Positions 45,070 to 52,129 of a stretch of 64,000 bases of DNA are shown here, piece by piece; position 1 is the first letter of the stretch, and each line of letters begins with the position of its first letter. Source of the stretch: Candidatus Gastranaerophilales bacterium (GTDB lineage: Bacteria; Cyanobacteriota; Vampirovibrionia; Gastranaerophilales; Gastranaerophilaceae); assembly GCA_944325595.1 (NCBI GenBank), contig CALVAQ010000002.1, positions 62,001 through 126,000 of the forward strand, read 5' to 3'. The notes below the pieces were generated by a model. It did not search any database and was not told the origin of the DNA. It saw nothing but the letters and a program-made list of their open reading frames with translations. Made by a program: the position numbers and the translations under genes.

Positions 45070-45622
45070 AACAAATGAAACCGATATAAGCGTTGAAATC
45101 AATATTGACGGAAGCGGTAAATACAGTATTAATACGGAATTTAAATTTTTTAAGCACATGCTGGAACAGCTGTCATGTCATTCCGGAATAGATTTGACTT
45201 TAAGCGCAAAATCTCTCGACGGTGATGAACATCATCTTGTTGAAGATGTTGCGATAGCGCTCGGCAGCGTACTCAAGAACGCATTAAATGATAAAAAAGG
45301 TATAAACAGATACGGACAGTTTATTCTGCCTATGGATGAGGCACTGGTGCTCTCTGCTGTCGATTTGTCCGGACGTGCATATTCAAAATTGTCATTAAAT
45401 ATTTCTGATGAAAAAATCTCAGACTTTTCAACTATAATGCTGCCGCATTTTTTCAACAGTCTTGCACAAAATGCACAAATCACACTCCACATCAAACAAT
45501 TGGACGGCACTGATTCTCATCATATAGCCGAAGCAGTATTTAAATCATTTGCAAAAGCCTTAAAAACAGCAGTAGCTTTTAGTAACAGCAAAGATGTTCC
45601 TTCTACAAAAGGTGTTTTGTAA
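45044..45622 (+). CDS. hisB: Imidazoleglycerol-phosphate dehydratase
   Basis: 192 residues from the ATG at 45044, which has GGAGAG eight bases upstream and overlaps the HisC-HAD gene by 26 bases. Motifs: ERKTNETDISVEINIDGSG, HMLEQLSCHSGIDL, GDEHHLVEDVAIALG (metal His/Glu), FILPMDEALV and DGTDSHHIAEAVFKSFAKAL. It dehydrates imidazoleglycerol phosphate, the step just before HisC. This gene pair covers steps 7-9 of histidine synthesis if the HAD domain is the phosphatase. No other his genes are in the window. Confidence 0.96.
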   Translation: MRTARLERKTNETDISVEINIDGSGKYSINTEFKFFKHMLEQLSCHSGIDLTLSAKSLDGDEHHLVEDVAIALGSVLKNALNDKKGINRYGQFILPMDEALVLSAVDLSGRAYSKLSLNISDEKISDFSTIMLPHFFNSLAQNAQITLHIKQLDGTDSHHIAEAVFKSFAKALKTAVAFSNSKDVPSTKGVL

Positions 45623-45663
45623 ATAATAATTCAGGAACTTTTTACTTAAAATACGGTCATGAA

Positions 45664-45700
45664 AAATGTCCCTGTACTATACAAAAGCACAAGGACATTT
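45664..45700 (-). terminator. Terminator of the 32-aa gene
   Basis: On the minus strand AAATGTCCTTGT pairs with ACAGGGACATTT (one G-U) around a 13-base loop, followed by TTTTT. On the plus strand no T-run follows, so it is oriented to the small gene. Confidence 0.75.
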
Positions 45701-45722
45701 CATAACTTGTATTTGGGGCAAA

Positions 45723-45821
45723 TTAGTGCTGTGCTGCACGTTTTTCCATAAATTCAGGAATTGTAATAAAGCACAAGTACATCAAACCGCCAAATGCTAC
45801 TAAACTTAAAATTTCCATCAT
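45723..45821 (-). CDS. 32-aa single-pass membrane peptide
   Basis: Translates as MMEILSLVAFGGLMYLCFIT followed by IPEFMEKRAAQH. Residues 4-21 form a membrane helix, and the end is charged. AGGTGGA lies just before the ATG, a TATAAT is present on the minus strand about 60 bases upstream (complement of 45869-45874 region), and a T-ending hairpin follows, so it has the marks of a small independent gene. Function unknown. The 45623-45983 gap otherwise contains only its promoter and the leader of the next gene. Could be a subunit or regulator of a membrane complex (inference). Confidence 0.6.
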   Translation of the reverse strand: MMEILSLVAFGGLMYLCFITIPEFMEKRAAQH

Positions 45822-45983
45822 TCCACCTACTTTATCTATTAAACTACAACTATTTTCTGTTACATGATTATAATTCCCACTTTTTAAATTTCTAAACATC
45901 TTTTTAGAGGAAAACTTAATAAATTTTATAAAAAGTTTATATAAAATGTGAAACTACAGTATTTATAGTAATATGAGGATTAT

Positions 45984-46337
45984 ATGAACAAGAAAATTAT
46001 TAACATGCTGTTTTCGGATATGTGCTGTTCTGAGTGCAGAGCAGATTTTGACGAAAATTCCGTATTTACACTAAGAAAAGAAAAAAATCTCACCGTATTG
46101 CAGATAGTTTGCCAGCATTGCGGTAAATCATTCGGCATTGCACTTCTGGGCGGTTGCAGTGAAAAAGAGCTTGAAAACAAAAAACAAGACGAACTTGCTC
46201 TCCAGATACAAGAAGGTCCGGATGCAATCTGCTATGACGATGTTATAGATGCACACAACTTTTTTAAAAATCTTGATGAGGGCTGGGAGAAATATATCCC
46301 TGAAAATCTGAAAAAAGATATAAAAATCAAAGAATAG
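45984..46337 (+). CDS. Small zinc-ribbon-like protein (unknown function)
   Basis: 117 residues. Two Cys pairs, CCSEC and CQHCGK, set about 27 residues apart in the first half, the spacing of a zinc ribbon. The second half is acidic and ends in a helix (IDAHNFFKNLDEGWEKYIPENL). GAGG stands a few bases before the ATG. No partner is obvious. Its last 11 bases overlap the convergent engB gene. I believe similar proteins occur in cyanobacteria-related genomes, from memory. Confidence 0.75.
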   Translation: MNKKIINMLFSDMCCSECRADFDENSVFTLRKEKNLTVLQIVCQHCGKSFGIALLGGCSEKELENKKQDELALQIQEGPDAICYDDVIDAHNFFKNLDEGWEKYIPENLKKDIKIKE

Positions 46338-46899
46338 CCGCTTCAATATAGTTAATTATTGCATCATTGTATCGTCTGTCTGCGGTAGAGAAGGGCAAAA
46401 CATCACGTTCTGTAACTTTTTTGAGTGAATTTACGGTAGAAAGAATCTTGGATTTTGGTGTTAAATCAATTTTTGTGGCAATAACAACAGATTTGAGATT
46501 GTGATATTGCAGCCATTCTTGCATCATTAAATCATTTTTTTGTATTTCATGTCTGGAATCAATAAATTGAACGTAAAGCCTTAGAGTATCTCTGTTCAAG
46601 AGATATTCTTCCAGATTTTTTTGCCACTCGTCTTGCATTTTTTTTGATACATTGGCATATCCGTATCCTGGTAAATCAGCTACAATGTACTTTTCATCAA
46701 ACTCAAAGAGATTGATAAGTCTGGTTTTACCCGGCTTGTTGCTGGTTTTTGCGAGTTTTGAATTGTTTGTAATGCCGTTAATAAAAGATGACTTACCGAC
46801 ATTTGAACGCCCGAGAAGAGCTATCTCAGGCAGGTTGAAATCCGGACACTGTGCCAGAGTCGGAGAACTAGTTATAAACTTTGCTTTTTTGACTATCAT
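46327..46899 (-). CDS. engB: Ribosome-biogenesis GTPase EngB/YsxC
   Basis: 190 residues from the ATG at 46899 (AAGGAGTAC upstream); the open frame extends to 47049 but the extension has no family similarity. GTPase motifs: G1 ALLGRSNVGKSSF, G3 VADLPGYGYA (family signature), G4 IATKIDL and G5 PFSTAD. It acts in 50S subunit assembly and is usually essential. It overlaps the preceding 88-residue frame by 32 bases. Confidence 0.95.
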   Translation of the reverse strand: MIVKKAKFITSSPTLAQCPDFNLPEIALLGRSNVGKSSFINGITNNSKLAKTSNKPGKTRLINLFEFDEKYIVADLPGYGYANVSKKMQDEWQKNLEEYLLNRDTLRLYVQFIDSRHEIQKNDLMMQEWLQYHNLKSVVIATKIDLTPKSKILSTVNSLKKVTERDVLPFSTADRRYNDAIINYIEAAIL

Positions 46900-47134
46900 T
46901 GTACTCCTTGCAGAGCATTTTTTTCTTGTACAGCACATTTGACAAAAGATTGTACATATTCGGACTGTTGTATACATTGATTTGTGCTGATTCATCCGAA
47001 AGATTGAACTGTACTTTACTAACCTGCGGCGCAATATTAGCCTCGACATGACAAATTTGTATTATTCTGTTTCGAATAATACTAAGCGGCTGCGACAAAA
47101 ATAATTCAAATGATTTAAAAATATTCGCTCTCAT
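46868..47134 (-). CDS. Hypothetical protein overlapping engB start
   Basis: 88 residues beginning MRANIFKSFELFLSQPL, with amphipathic beta-like middle (ANIAPQVSKVQFNLSDESAQIN) and a basic end. Composition is protein-like and it carries the engB ribosome binding site in its 3' end, a coupled arrangement. There is no clear Shine-Dalgarno of its own and no recognised family. It may instead be the leader of engB. Confidence 0.4.
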   Translation of the reverse strand: MRANIFKSFELFLSQPLSIIRNRIIQICHVEANIAPQVSKVQFNLSDESAQINVYNSPNMYNLLSNVLYKKKMLCKEYNDSQKSKVYN

Positions 47135-47240
47135 TGAGCTTATCTTAACAAAGAAGAAAGCTTAATTCAATTTCAAAACTGTAATTGTAACGGTTAATGA
47201 ATAAATGGTATTTAAACTTGATGAATAATTTCCGGGTAAA

Positions 47241-47546
47241 TTATGCATTCAAATTAAGAGTGAAGTCTTTCTTGACGTTTGTATCAAGAATTTTCTGGTA
47301 AGATTCAAGTTGTGAAGCTGCAGCTTTTTGCTGTGTTTCAAAGTTTTCTTGCTGAAGCTCAAGATAAGAATCCATAGCCTGAAGTTGTTTTACTCTCGGG
47401 TCGTTTTCCCAATCTACATCTGACAACTGCATAGTTTGATAAGCTATCTGTTGTCTTTTGTTGCTGATGTTCATAATCTGAAATTCGAGGTTGCTTTTAT
47501 ACAACGTAGTTGAAAGAATGTTTGCTTGAATTGCTGCGATAGTCAT
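47241..47546 (-). CDS. Small coiled-coil protein (unknown function)
   Basis: 101 residues with an Ala/Gln-rich helical N-terminus (MTIAAIQANILSTTLYKSNLE) and a heptad-like stretch LQAMDSYLELQQENFETQQKA. AAGGAGAG stands ahead of the ATG. No signal peptide or membrane helix. The upstream leader (47547-47640) contains the recurring short element AGTGGTA (complement), and the gene appears to be a single unit. No function assigned. Confidence 0.65.
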   Translation of the reverse strand: MTIAAIQANILSTTLYKSNLEFQIMNISNKRQQIAYQTMQLSDVDWENDPRVKQLQAMDSYLELQQENFETQQKAAASQLESYQKILDTNVKKDFTLNLNA

Positions 47547-47704
47547 TTTTTTCTCTCCTTAAAACATTTAGTCTAGTGGTACGGTAGGTTTTTTAGTGGT
47601 ATTTAATTTGTCTAGTTTGGTATTTTTTTCTCTCGTATATATATAAAAAAAAATTGTTATAGAAAATTGCTATATTTGTTATATACTACGTAACATTTCT
47701 TAAT

Positions 47705-47793
47705 AAAAAGTATATATAAGCGTAAAGATATAACAATAGAGCGGTTTTGAGGGATTACCGCTCTGTTGTTGTAAAAATAAGTATATACTTTTT
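47705..47793. terminator. Nested inverted repeats downstream of the rluD group
   Basis: Outer perfect 12-bp arms AAAAAGTATATA / TATATACTTTTT (47705-47716, 47782-47793) enclose an inner 14-bp stem AACAATAGAGCGGT / ACCGCTCTGTTGTT (one G-U) with an 11-base loop. The inner hairpin resembles a terminator for the minus-strand genes ending at 47799; the outer arms allow a larger structure. Confidence 0.6.
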
Positions 47794-47798
47794 ATCTA

Positions 47799-48164
47799 CT
47801 ATTGCTTATTTTTGAGTGCAGAGTTCAGTGCTGCTTCAAGAGTCTGTATTTTTGCTTCTAATGCCGCTATTTTTGCGTTATTTTCGTCTTTTTCAACTGA
47901 TATATTCTCATGACGTTTTTGATATGCGCTGCATAGCTCATCAGATTTCGATTTAAAGAGCATACAAAGGCAAAAGCCCGATATATATGCACAAATAAAG
48001 AACATAAAAGAAAGTAATATCAGTTTTGTGACGTATGTCTTTTGCATTACAAAACAGAAGAACTCGACAGTTCTGTCAAAATTGAAATATATAAATGCAG
48101 CAAATCCTGATATAACAATTAAATTTACAAGAATATATATTATTTTTTCTATATTTTTTTTCAT
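47799..48164 (-). CDS. Membrane protein with coiled-coil tail (unknown function)
   Basis: 121 residues: two hydrophobic helices (about 5-27 and 44-66; the second contains SFMFFICAYISGFCLCMLF), then a charged coiled coil (DENNAKIAALEAKIQTLEAALN). It resembles the general plan of LapA/DUF1049-type small membrane proteins, but I cannot confirm this. The ATG overlaps the rluD stop by 4 bases (48161-48164). Confidence 0.65.
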   Translation of the reverse strand: MKKNIEKIIYILVNLIVISGFAAFIYFNFDRTVEFFCFVMQKTYVTKLILLSFMFFICAYISGFCLCMLFKSKSDELCSAYQKRHENISVEKDENNAKIAALEAKIQTLEAALNSALKNKQ

Positions 48165-49090
48165 TTTTTATTCCTCAAATAATTCAGTGTTTTAATTATA
48201 TCATTATCCGGTTCAATTTCTATCAGATGCTCAGACAAATCAAAAGGTGTGATGAATTTTAGAGAATATGCTTGAAGTACCTGCTCAGATGTGTTCACAG
48301 GTAGTTTTTTACCGCCGTATAATGTGTCATTGACTATCGGGTGACCGATGTATGACATATGCACCCTTATTTGATGAGTACGTCCTGTTTCCAGTGTTAC
48401 CTCAAGATAGGTAAAGCCGTTTAGTCTCTCCAATACCTTATAATGTGTTATAGAAGGCTTTCCTTCTTTTACAACAGCCATTTTTTCGGGCTTTGACTGG
48501 TGTCTGCCGATATCAGCCTCAATTGTGCCTGAATCACTGTCAATATTTCCGCAAACAACAGCATAATATTTTTTTTCAATTTCTTTATGCTGCATTTTTT
48601 GTTTTAAAAAGTCATATGCATCATTATTTTTGGCTATCATAAGCAGCCCCGAAGTATTTCTGTCCAGCCTGTGTACTATTCCCGGTCTGTATATACCATT
48701 GCAATCAGAAAGGTTATCTTGGTATTTATACAATAGTGCATTAACAAGTGTTCCTGAATTTTCAACGGTAGTGGGATGTGTAAGCATTCCGGAAGGCTTG
48801 TTCACAACCAGCATTGAGTCATCTTCATATTTTATATCGAGCGGAATATTTTCCGGCAAAATAGTATAATCCGGTTTGTCTTCAAAAAGTACCTGTATCT
48901 CATCATCCTGCCTGAGGATATAAGAAGCTTTTACGGGAGAATTGTTGACAAAAACACTACCGGCTTTTATTTGTTTTTGGACAGAGGATCTTGAAAGTGA
49001 TTTGTACAATTTCGCAAGAAACATATCGACTCTTTGGTTTGAGTCAGTATCATCAATTGTGTATATATCCGGTTGTTTATTGTTCATCAT
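48161..49090 (-). CDS. rluD: RluD/RluC-family 23S rRNA pseudouridine synthase
   Basis: 309 residues. N-terminal S4 domain (RVDMFLAKLYKSLSRSSVQKQIKAGSVFVN) and a RluA-type catalytic domain: VVNKPSGMLTHPT, GIVHRLDRNTSGLLMIAKN (catalytic Asp in HRLDRNTSG), LETGRTHQIRVHMSYIGHPIVND. It converts uridines of 23S rRNA to pseudouridine in the cytosol; exact sites unknown. It overlaps lspA by 14 bases, a pairing common in bacteria (lspA-rluD). Confidence 0.94.
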   Translation of the reverse strand: MMNNKQPDIYTIDDTDSNQRVDMFLAKLYKSLSRSSVQKQIKAGSVFVNNSPVKASYILRQDDEIQVLFEDKPDYTILPENIPLDIKYEDDSMLVVNKPSGMLTHPTTVENSGTLVNALLYKYQDNLSDCNGIYRPGIVHRLDRNTSGLLMIAKNNDAYDFLKQKMQHKEIEKKYYAVVCGNIDSDSGTIEADIGRHQSKPEKMAVVKEGKPSITHYKVLERLNGFTYLEVTLETGRTHQIRVHMSYIGHPIVNDTLYGGKKLPVNTSEQVLQAYSLKFITPFDLSEHLIEIEPDNDIIKTLNYLRNKK

Positions 49091-49538
49091 TACTAAAAAG
49101 TATATTACAAATAATCATAAAGGCACCAATACATATAAACATATCAGAGATATTGAATATAGGGAATGTAACAAAGTTGAGTCTAATGTAATCAGTAACA
49201 AACCCGTCCGTCAGACGTTCAGCCAGATTGCATATGATTCCGGAGCACAAAAGTGAAGCAAAAAACATGTCTGGGTTTTTAAATTTTTCGAGATTTGAAA
49301 AGATATAATATATTGCAATAAACAGTATTACTATTGAAATAACGGCAAGAAAGGACGTGTGTGTTGAAAACAAACTGAAAGCAGCGCCGTAATTTTTTAC
49401 ATAATCTATGTGAAATACTTTAAAATCAAAGCCGTTGCAGTTTGATATCAAAAAATTTCGCAGTAAAAAAGAAAATAATGAAAAAAACAGCGTCGAAAAT
49501 ATAAATACAGCCGCTTTTTTGTAGTTAAATCTTTCCAT
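49077..49538 (-). CDS. lspA: Lipoprotein signal peptidase (signal peptidase II)
   Basis: 153 residues, four membrane helices. NYGAAFSLF and ICNLAERLTDGFVTDYIRL with FNISDMFICIG give the family. Both catalytic aspartates are visible (TDYI and ISDM). The usual NLIDR motif reads NLAER, a conservative change at a non-dyad position. It cleaves prolipoprotein signal peptides in the inner membrane. Overlaps rluD by 14 bases and the upstream exported protein gene by one, so these genes form one operon. Confidence 0.92.
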   Translation of the reverse strand: MERFNYKKAAVFIFSTLFFSLFSFLLRNFLISNCNGFDFKVFHIDYVKNYGAAFSLFSTHTSFLAVISIVILFIAIYYIFSNLEKFKNPDMFFASLLCSGIICNLAERLTDGFVTDYIRLNFVTFPIFNISDMFICIGAFMIICNILFSNDEQ

Positions 49539-50515
49539 TATTTTTTATTGCTTTCTTCTTCTTTTTGTTCTTTTATTTCTTTTAAATTATCATTACTTTT
49601 TATGTCAGCAGTAACGGATTTTTCTGCCGCTGGCAATGAAAAATCATATTTGTGTTTAACAACATTAACTCTCGTAGACAAAAAGGCAATACCAACAAGG
49701 TTTACGTTTATTGAATCTTCTTTTATATCGGGCTTTGCTATTCCTATTGAGGCAATTGCATTTTCGTTTTTGAGTCCGTTGTTGCTGATAAGTATTCTTT
49801 CTCTAATGCCGTCAGCTTTTATGCCTCTGAATACTTCCGTACTTTTTTCTAAAGGATAAGTAATAGGCTCATTGTTCAAGGATACAAGAGCCACATATTT
49901 TCGAGGAACATTCATTTTTATGATAGCAGTATATTCTTCTTCCGGAGCAACAAGAGCAGGTGCATCGAGCTGCATCGGGATATATCTGGCTGCACCGTAG
50001 CGAATGGCAGTCTTTTCATTGACTACAAATTCAGAAACTATACGCCAATCATTAGAAAATCTTTTCAGATAGTATATCGATGTTGATTCAGAATCAACAT
50101 ATCCGTTTCCTTTTATATAGTCTACAGAAGCACTTGTATATCCTGATAAACGCTCGCTTGTTATGACAGTGGCATTGTCAATATCCACGTTTACAGAAAG
50201 CACTTTTATAGAATATCTGACATCGGGAAAGTCCTTCCATGCATCAGTAACAAACTTTTTGAGACTAGTTTTGTCGTAACCGTCTGAGTTTTGATAATTG
50301 TCGTCATGCAGGTTTAAGAAAGCTTCGAGATTTTTTGTATTGGTATATTTTTGGTAGTTGTCAAAAATATTTCTGATTTGAAGTTCGGCAGGAATTTCCG
50401 ATCTTTTATGAAAACCGATTGAAGACAAATCAAAAGCAATCTTTGTGTCTTGAGCTGTTGCGGTCGTTGTTGCGGCAAAAATAAGTATATAAAATAGTAT
50501 AAATAATTTTTTCAT
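49538..50515 (-). CDS. Exported NTF2-like protein (unknown function)
   Basis: 325 residues with a signal peptide (MKKLFILFYILIFAATTTATA). Residues 45-165 look like an NTF2/SnoaL fold (IRNIFDNYQKYTNTKNLEAFLNLHDDNYQNS; YYLKRFSNDWRIVSE). The later part has beta-rich stretches (YTAIIKMNVPRKYVALVSLNN) and a Lys/Glu-rich tail. Likely periplasmic or anchored at the outer membrane; function not recognised. First gene of the lspA-rluD run, with a one-base overlap to lspA. Confidence 0.7.
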   Translation of the reverse strand: MKKLFILFYILIFAATTTATAQDTKIAFDLSSIGFHKRSEIPAELQIRNIFDNYQKYTNTKNLEAFLNLHDDNYQNSDGYDKTSLKKFVTDAWKDFPDVRYSIKVLSVNVDIDNATVITSERLSGYTSASVDYIKGNGYVDSESTSIYYLKRFSNDWRIVSEFVVNEKTAIRYGAARYIPMQLDAPALVAPEEEYTAIIKMNVPRKYVALVSLNNEPITYPLEKSTEVFRGIKADGIRERILISNNGLKNENAIASIGIAKPDIKEDSINVNLVGIAFLSTRVNVVKHKYDFSLPAAEKSVTADIKSNDNLKEIKEQKEEESNKK

Positions 50516-50612
50516 GATATTATTCTATCCTCTTGAAAAATATTATAACAAAAAACCTTACTATATCGTAATTGTAAAATATTTTTTGTGTATAATTTAT
50601 TTGAGGTAAATT

Positions 50613-51386
50613 ATGCTCTTATCACTCGATATCGGAAATACAACAACAACAATAGGGCTTTTTGATGAAGACAAACTTGTTGATACATGGTCAATAGCCT
50701 CCGAAAAGCATCGTTCTGAAGATGAGCTGGGAGTCCTGTTGATTAATCTTTTAACATTCCACAACTATGCGGATTTTGTTGATAGTGCTTGTCTTTGCAG
50801 TGTTGTTGAGTGTCTTACGGAAAGATATCAAAATGCAATAAAAAGATATCTCGGTATAAAACCTTTTGTTGTAACGAACAAAACTACGAACCTTTTAAAA
50901 TATAGTGTAGATTATCCCGAAGAAGTCGGCGCGGACAGAATAGTGAATGCTTTTGCTGCATACAGTCTATACAAGAGGGACTGCATAGTCGTTGATTTAG
51001 GGACTGCGACATCTTTTGATATTGTTAAAGCAAACGGGGAGTTTATTGGCGGTGTAATTTGTGCAGGAATGAAAATTCAAGCTGAAAGTTTGAAAAAATT
51101 TACGTCAAAATTGCCGTTAATAAAAATTGAAGCGCCCAAAAATGCTATAGGAAGAAATACTGTAGATGCAATGTTGTCAGGCATAGTAAGAGGTCATGCC
51201 TGCATGATATGCGGTTTGATTGAGGAGTGTTCAAAAGAACTTGGCACAGAGCCTCTGGTGATAGCTACCGGAGGATACTCCGAAATTGTTGCTCAGTATA
51301 TGAAAAAGCCTTTTGATTATATAAATCCGTATATTACACTTGAAGGATTAAAGCTTATTTATGATGCGCATGTTGCTGTGGTCTAA
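50613..51386 (+). CDS. coaX: Type III pantothenate kinase
   Basis: 257 residues. Motifs: LSLDIGNTTTTIGLFD (phosphate loop), VVTNKTTNL, DYPEEVGADRIVNAFAA (catalytic Asp), IVVDLGTATSFDIV and NAIGRNTVDAMLSGI. It phosphorylates pantothenate, the first step of CoA synthesis, and unlike type I enzymes is not feedback-inhibited by CoA (family knowledge). A TATAAT at 50591-50596 may be its -10. Complements panB and panC earlier in the window. Confidence 0.95.
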   Translation: MLLSLDIGNTTTTIGLFDEDKLVDTWSIASEKHRSEDELGVLLINLLTFHNYADFVDSACLCSVVECLTERYQNAIKRYLGIKPFVVTNKTTNLLKYSVDYPEEVGADRIVNAFAAYSLYKRDCIVVDLGTATSFDIVKANGEFIGGVICAGMKIQAESLKKFTSKLPLIKIEAPKNAIGRNTVDAMLSGIVRGHACMICGLIEECSKELGTEPLVIATGGYSEIVAQYMKKPFDYINPYITLEGLKLIYDAHVAVV

Positions 51387-51467
51387 AATCCTCCATTAAA
51401 CCGAGTAAAACATTTTGAACAAGAGTTAAAATGTTTATGTAGGGATATTTTATTGAGAGGGGGTAGC

Positions 51468-51767
51468 ATGCTGAATAATACGGCAGATGCGTTTTATTTT
51501 GAAAAAGCTGAGAAAGTTGCTGCTTTGAATGTGACACCTATCAGCAAACTATATGTCCCTCAGAATAACGGTGAAATTTCTCCGTCTATTATGCAGAATT
51601 GGACACAACAGGCTACAGAATGCTATGAAATCCAATCAGACTGCTCTAAATGCTCGCTGTGCGGCGGAAATTATTCTTTTATATGTCAGATGCCAAAAAT
51701 AGTAAAAGCTTTGCTAAAAACTTACGGCCCGCCTCAAAATTTACATAATGGCGGGGAACAATTTTAG
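51468..51767 (+). CDS. Cysteine-cluster small protein (unknown function)
   Basis: 99 residues from the ATG at 51468 (GAGGGGG upstream); a TTG at 51453 is possible but unneeded. The C-terminal half has Cys spaced C-x6-C-x2-C-x2-C (ECYEIQSDCSKCSLCGGN) plus SFICQMPKIVKAL, a likely metal or Fe-S site. It resembles a Cys-rich domain I associate with cyanobacteria and clostridia (C...CDCKNC...C-M), from memory. Upstream (51408-51436) an inverted repeat AAACATTTT / AAAATGTTT lies in the leader. Ends 4 bases into the convergent membrane protein gene. Confidence 0.7.
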   Translation: MLNNTADAFYFEKAEKVAALNVTPISKLYVPQNNGEISPSIMQNWTQQATECYEIQSDCSKCSLCGGNYSFICQMPKIVKALLKTYGPPQNLHNGGEQF

Positions 51768-52111
51768 AACTTCTCTATTACAAATTTTGTGGCTTCATCA
51801 ACTGTTTCGGGCGTATTCAAGTTTTTTTCAATATTATCAATCGAATGTCCGCGATTTGGATTTCTTTTAATGCGTTTATAGGTGTACAGAACTATAAACA
51901 GAATAACACCCGAACCGCCTACAAGAAGCATTGCTTTCAAAAATTTGGCAAAAACTCTTTTTATCTCAGTGCTTTTTTCTATTTTTGTCTTCGGAATTAA
52001 TGTTTTACCGGGAAATGCCTGAACAGGCAGGCAAGATAGAGGTAAAAGCAAAAAGATGCCCAAAATTGCCGTTAAAAATATATTACGTATTCTGATTGAT
52101 ACTTTTTGCAT
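51764..52111 (-). CDS. Exported membrane protein (unknown function)
   Basis: 115 residues: signal peptide or first helix (about 10-32, FLTAILGIFLLLPLSCLPVQA), a basic loop, and a second helix (about 59-80, FLKAMLLVGGSGVILFIVLYTY), with a charged C-terminus (IDNIEKNLNTPETVDEATKFV). No domain recognised. It lies 18 bases after the RNase E/G gene on the same strand, so the two are probably cotranscribed. Confidence 0.65.
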   Translation of the reverse strand: MQKVSIRIRNIFLTAILGIFLLLPLSCLPVQAFPGKTLIPKTKIEKSTEIKRVFAKFLKAMLLVGGSGVILFIVLYTYKRIKRNPNRGHSIDNIEKNLNTPETVDEATKFVIEKF

Positions 52112-52129
52112 TATACCTGAACCTCGATT

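Noticed and set aside
45723..45821. 32-aa peptide as KdpF
   Set aside because: It has a similar length and a vague YL...PEF pattern, but no kdpABC genes are near and similarity is too short to name it.
46900..47049. N-terminal extension of engB to 47049
   Set aside because: The ATG at 46899 has AAGGAGTAC in the right place and begins the family sequence. The extension has none and overlaps the upstream frame.
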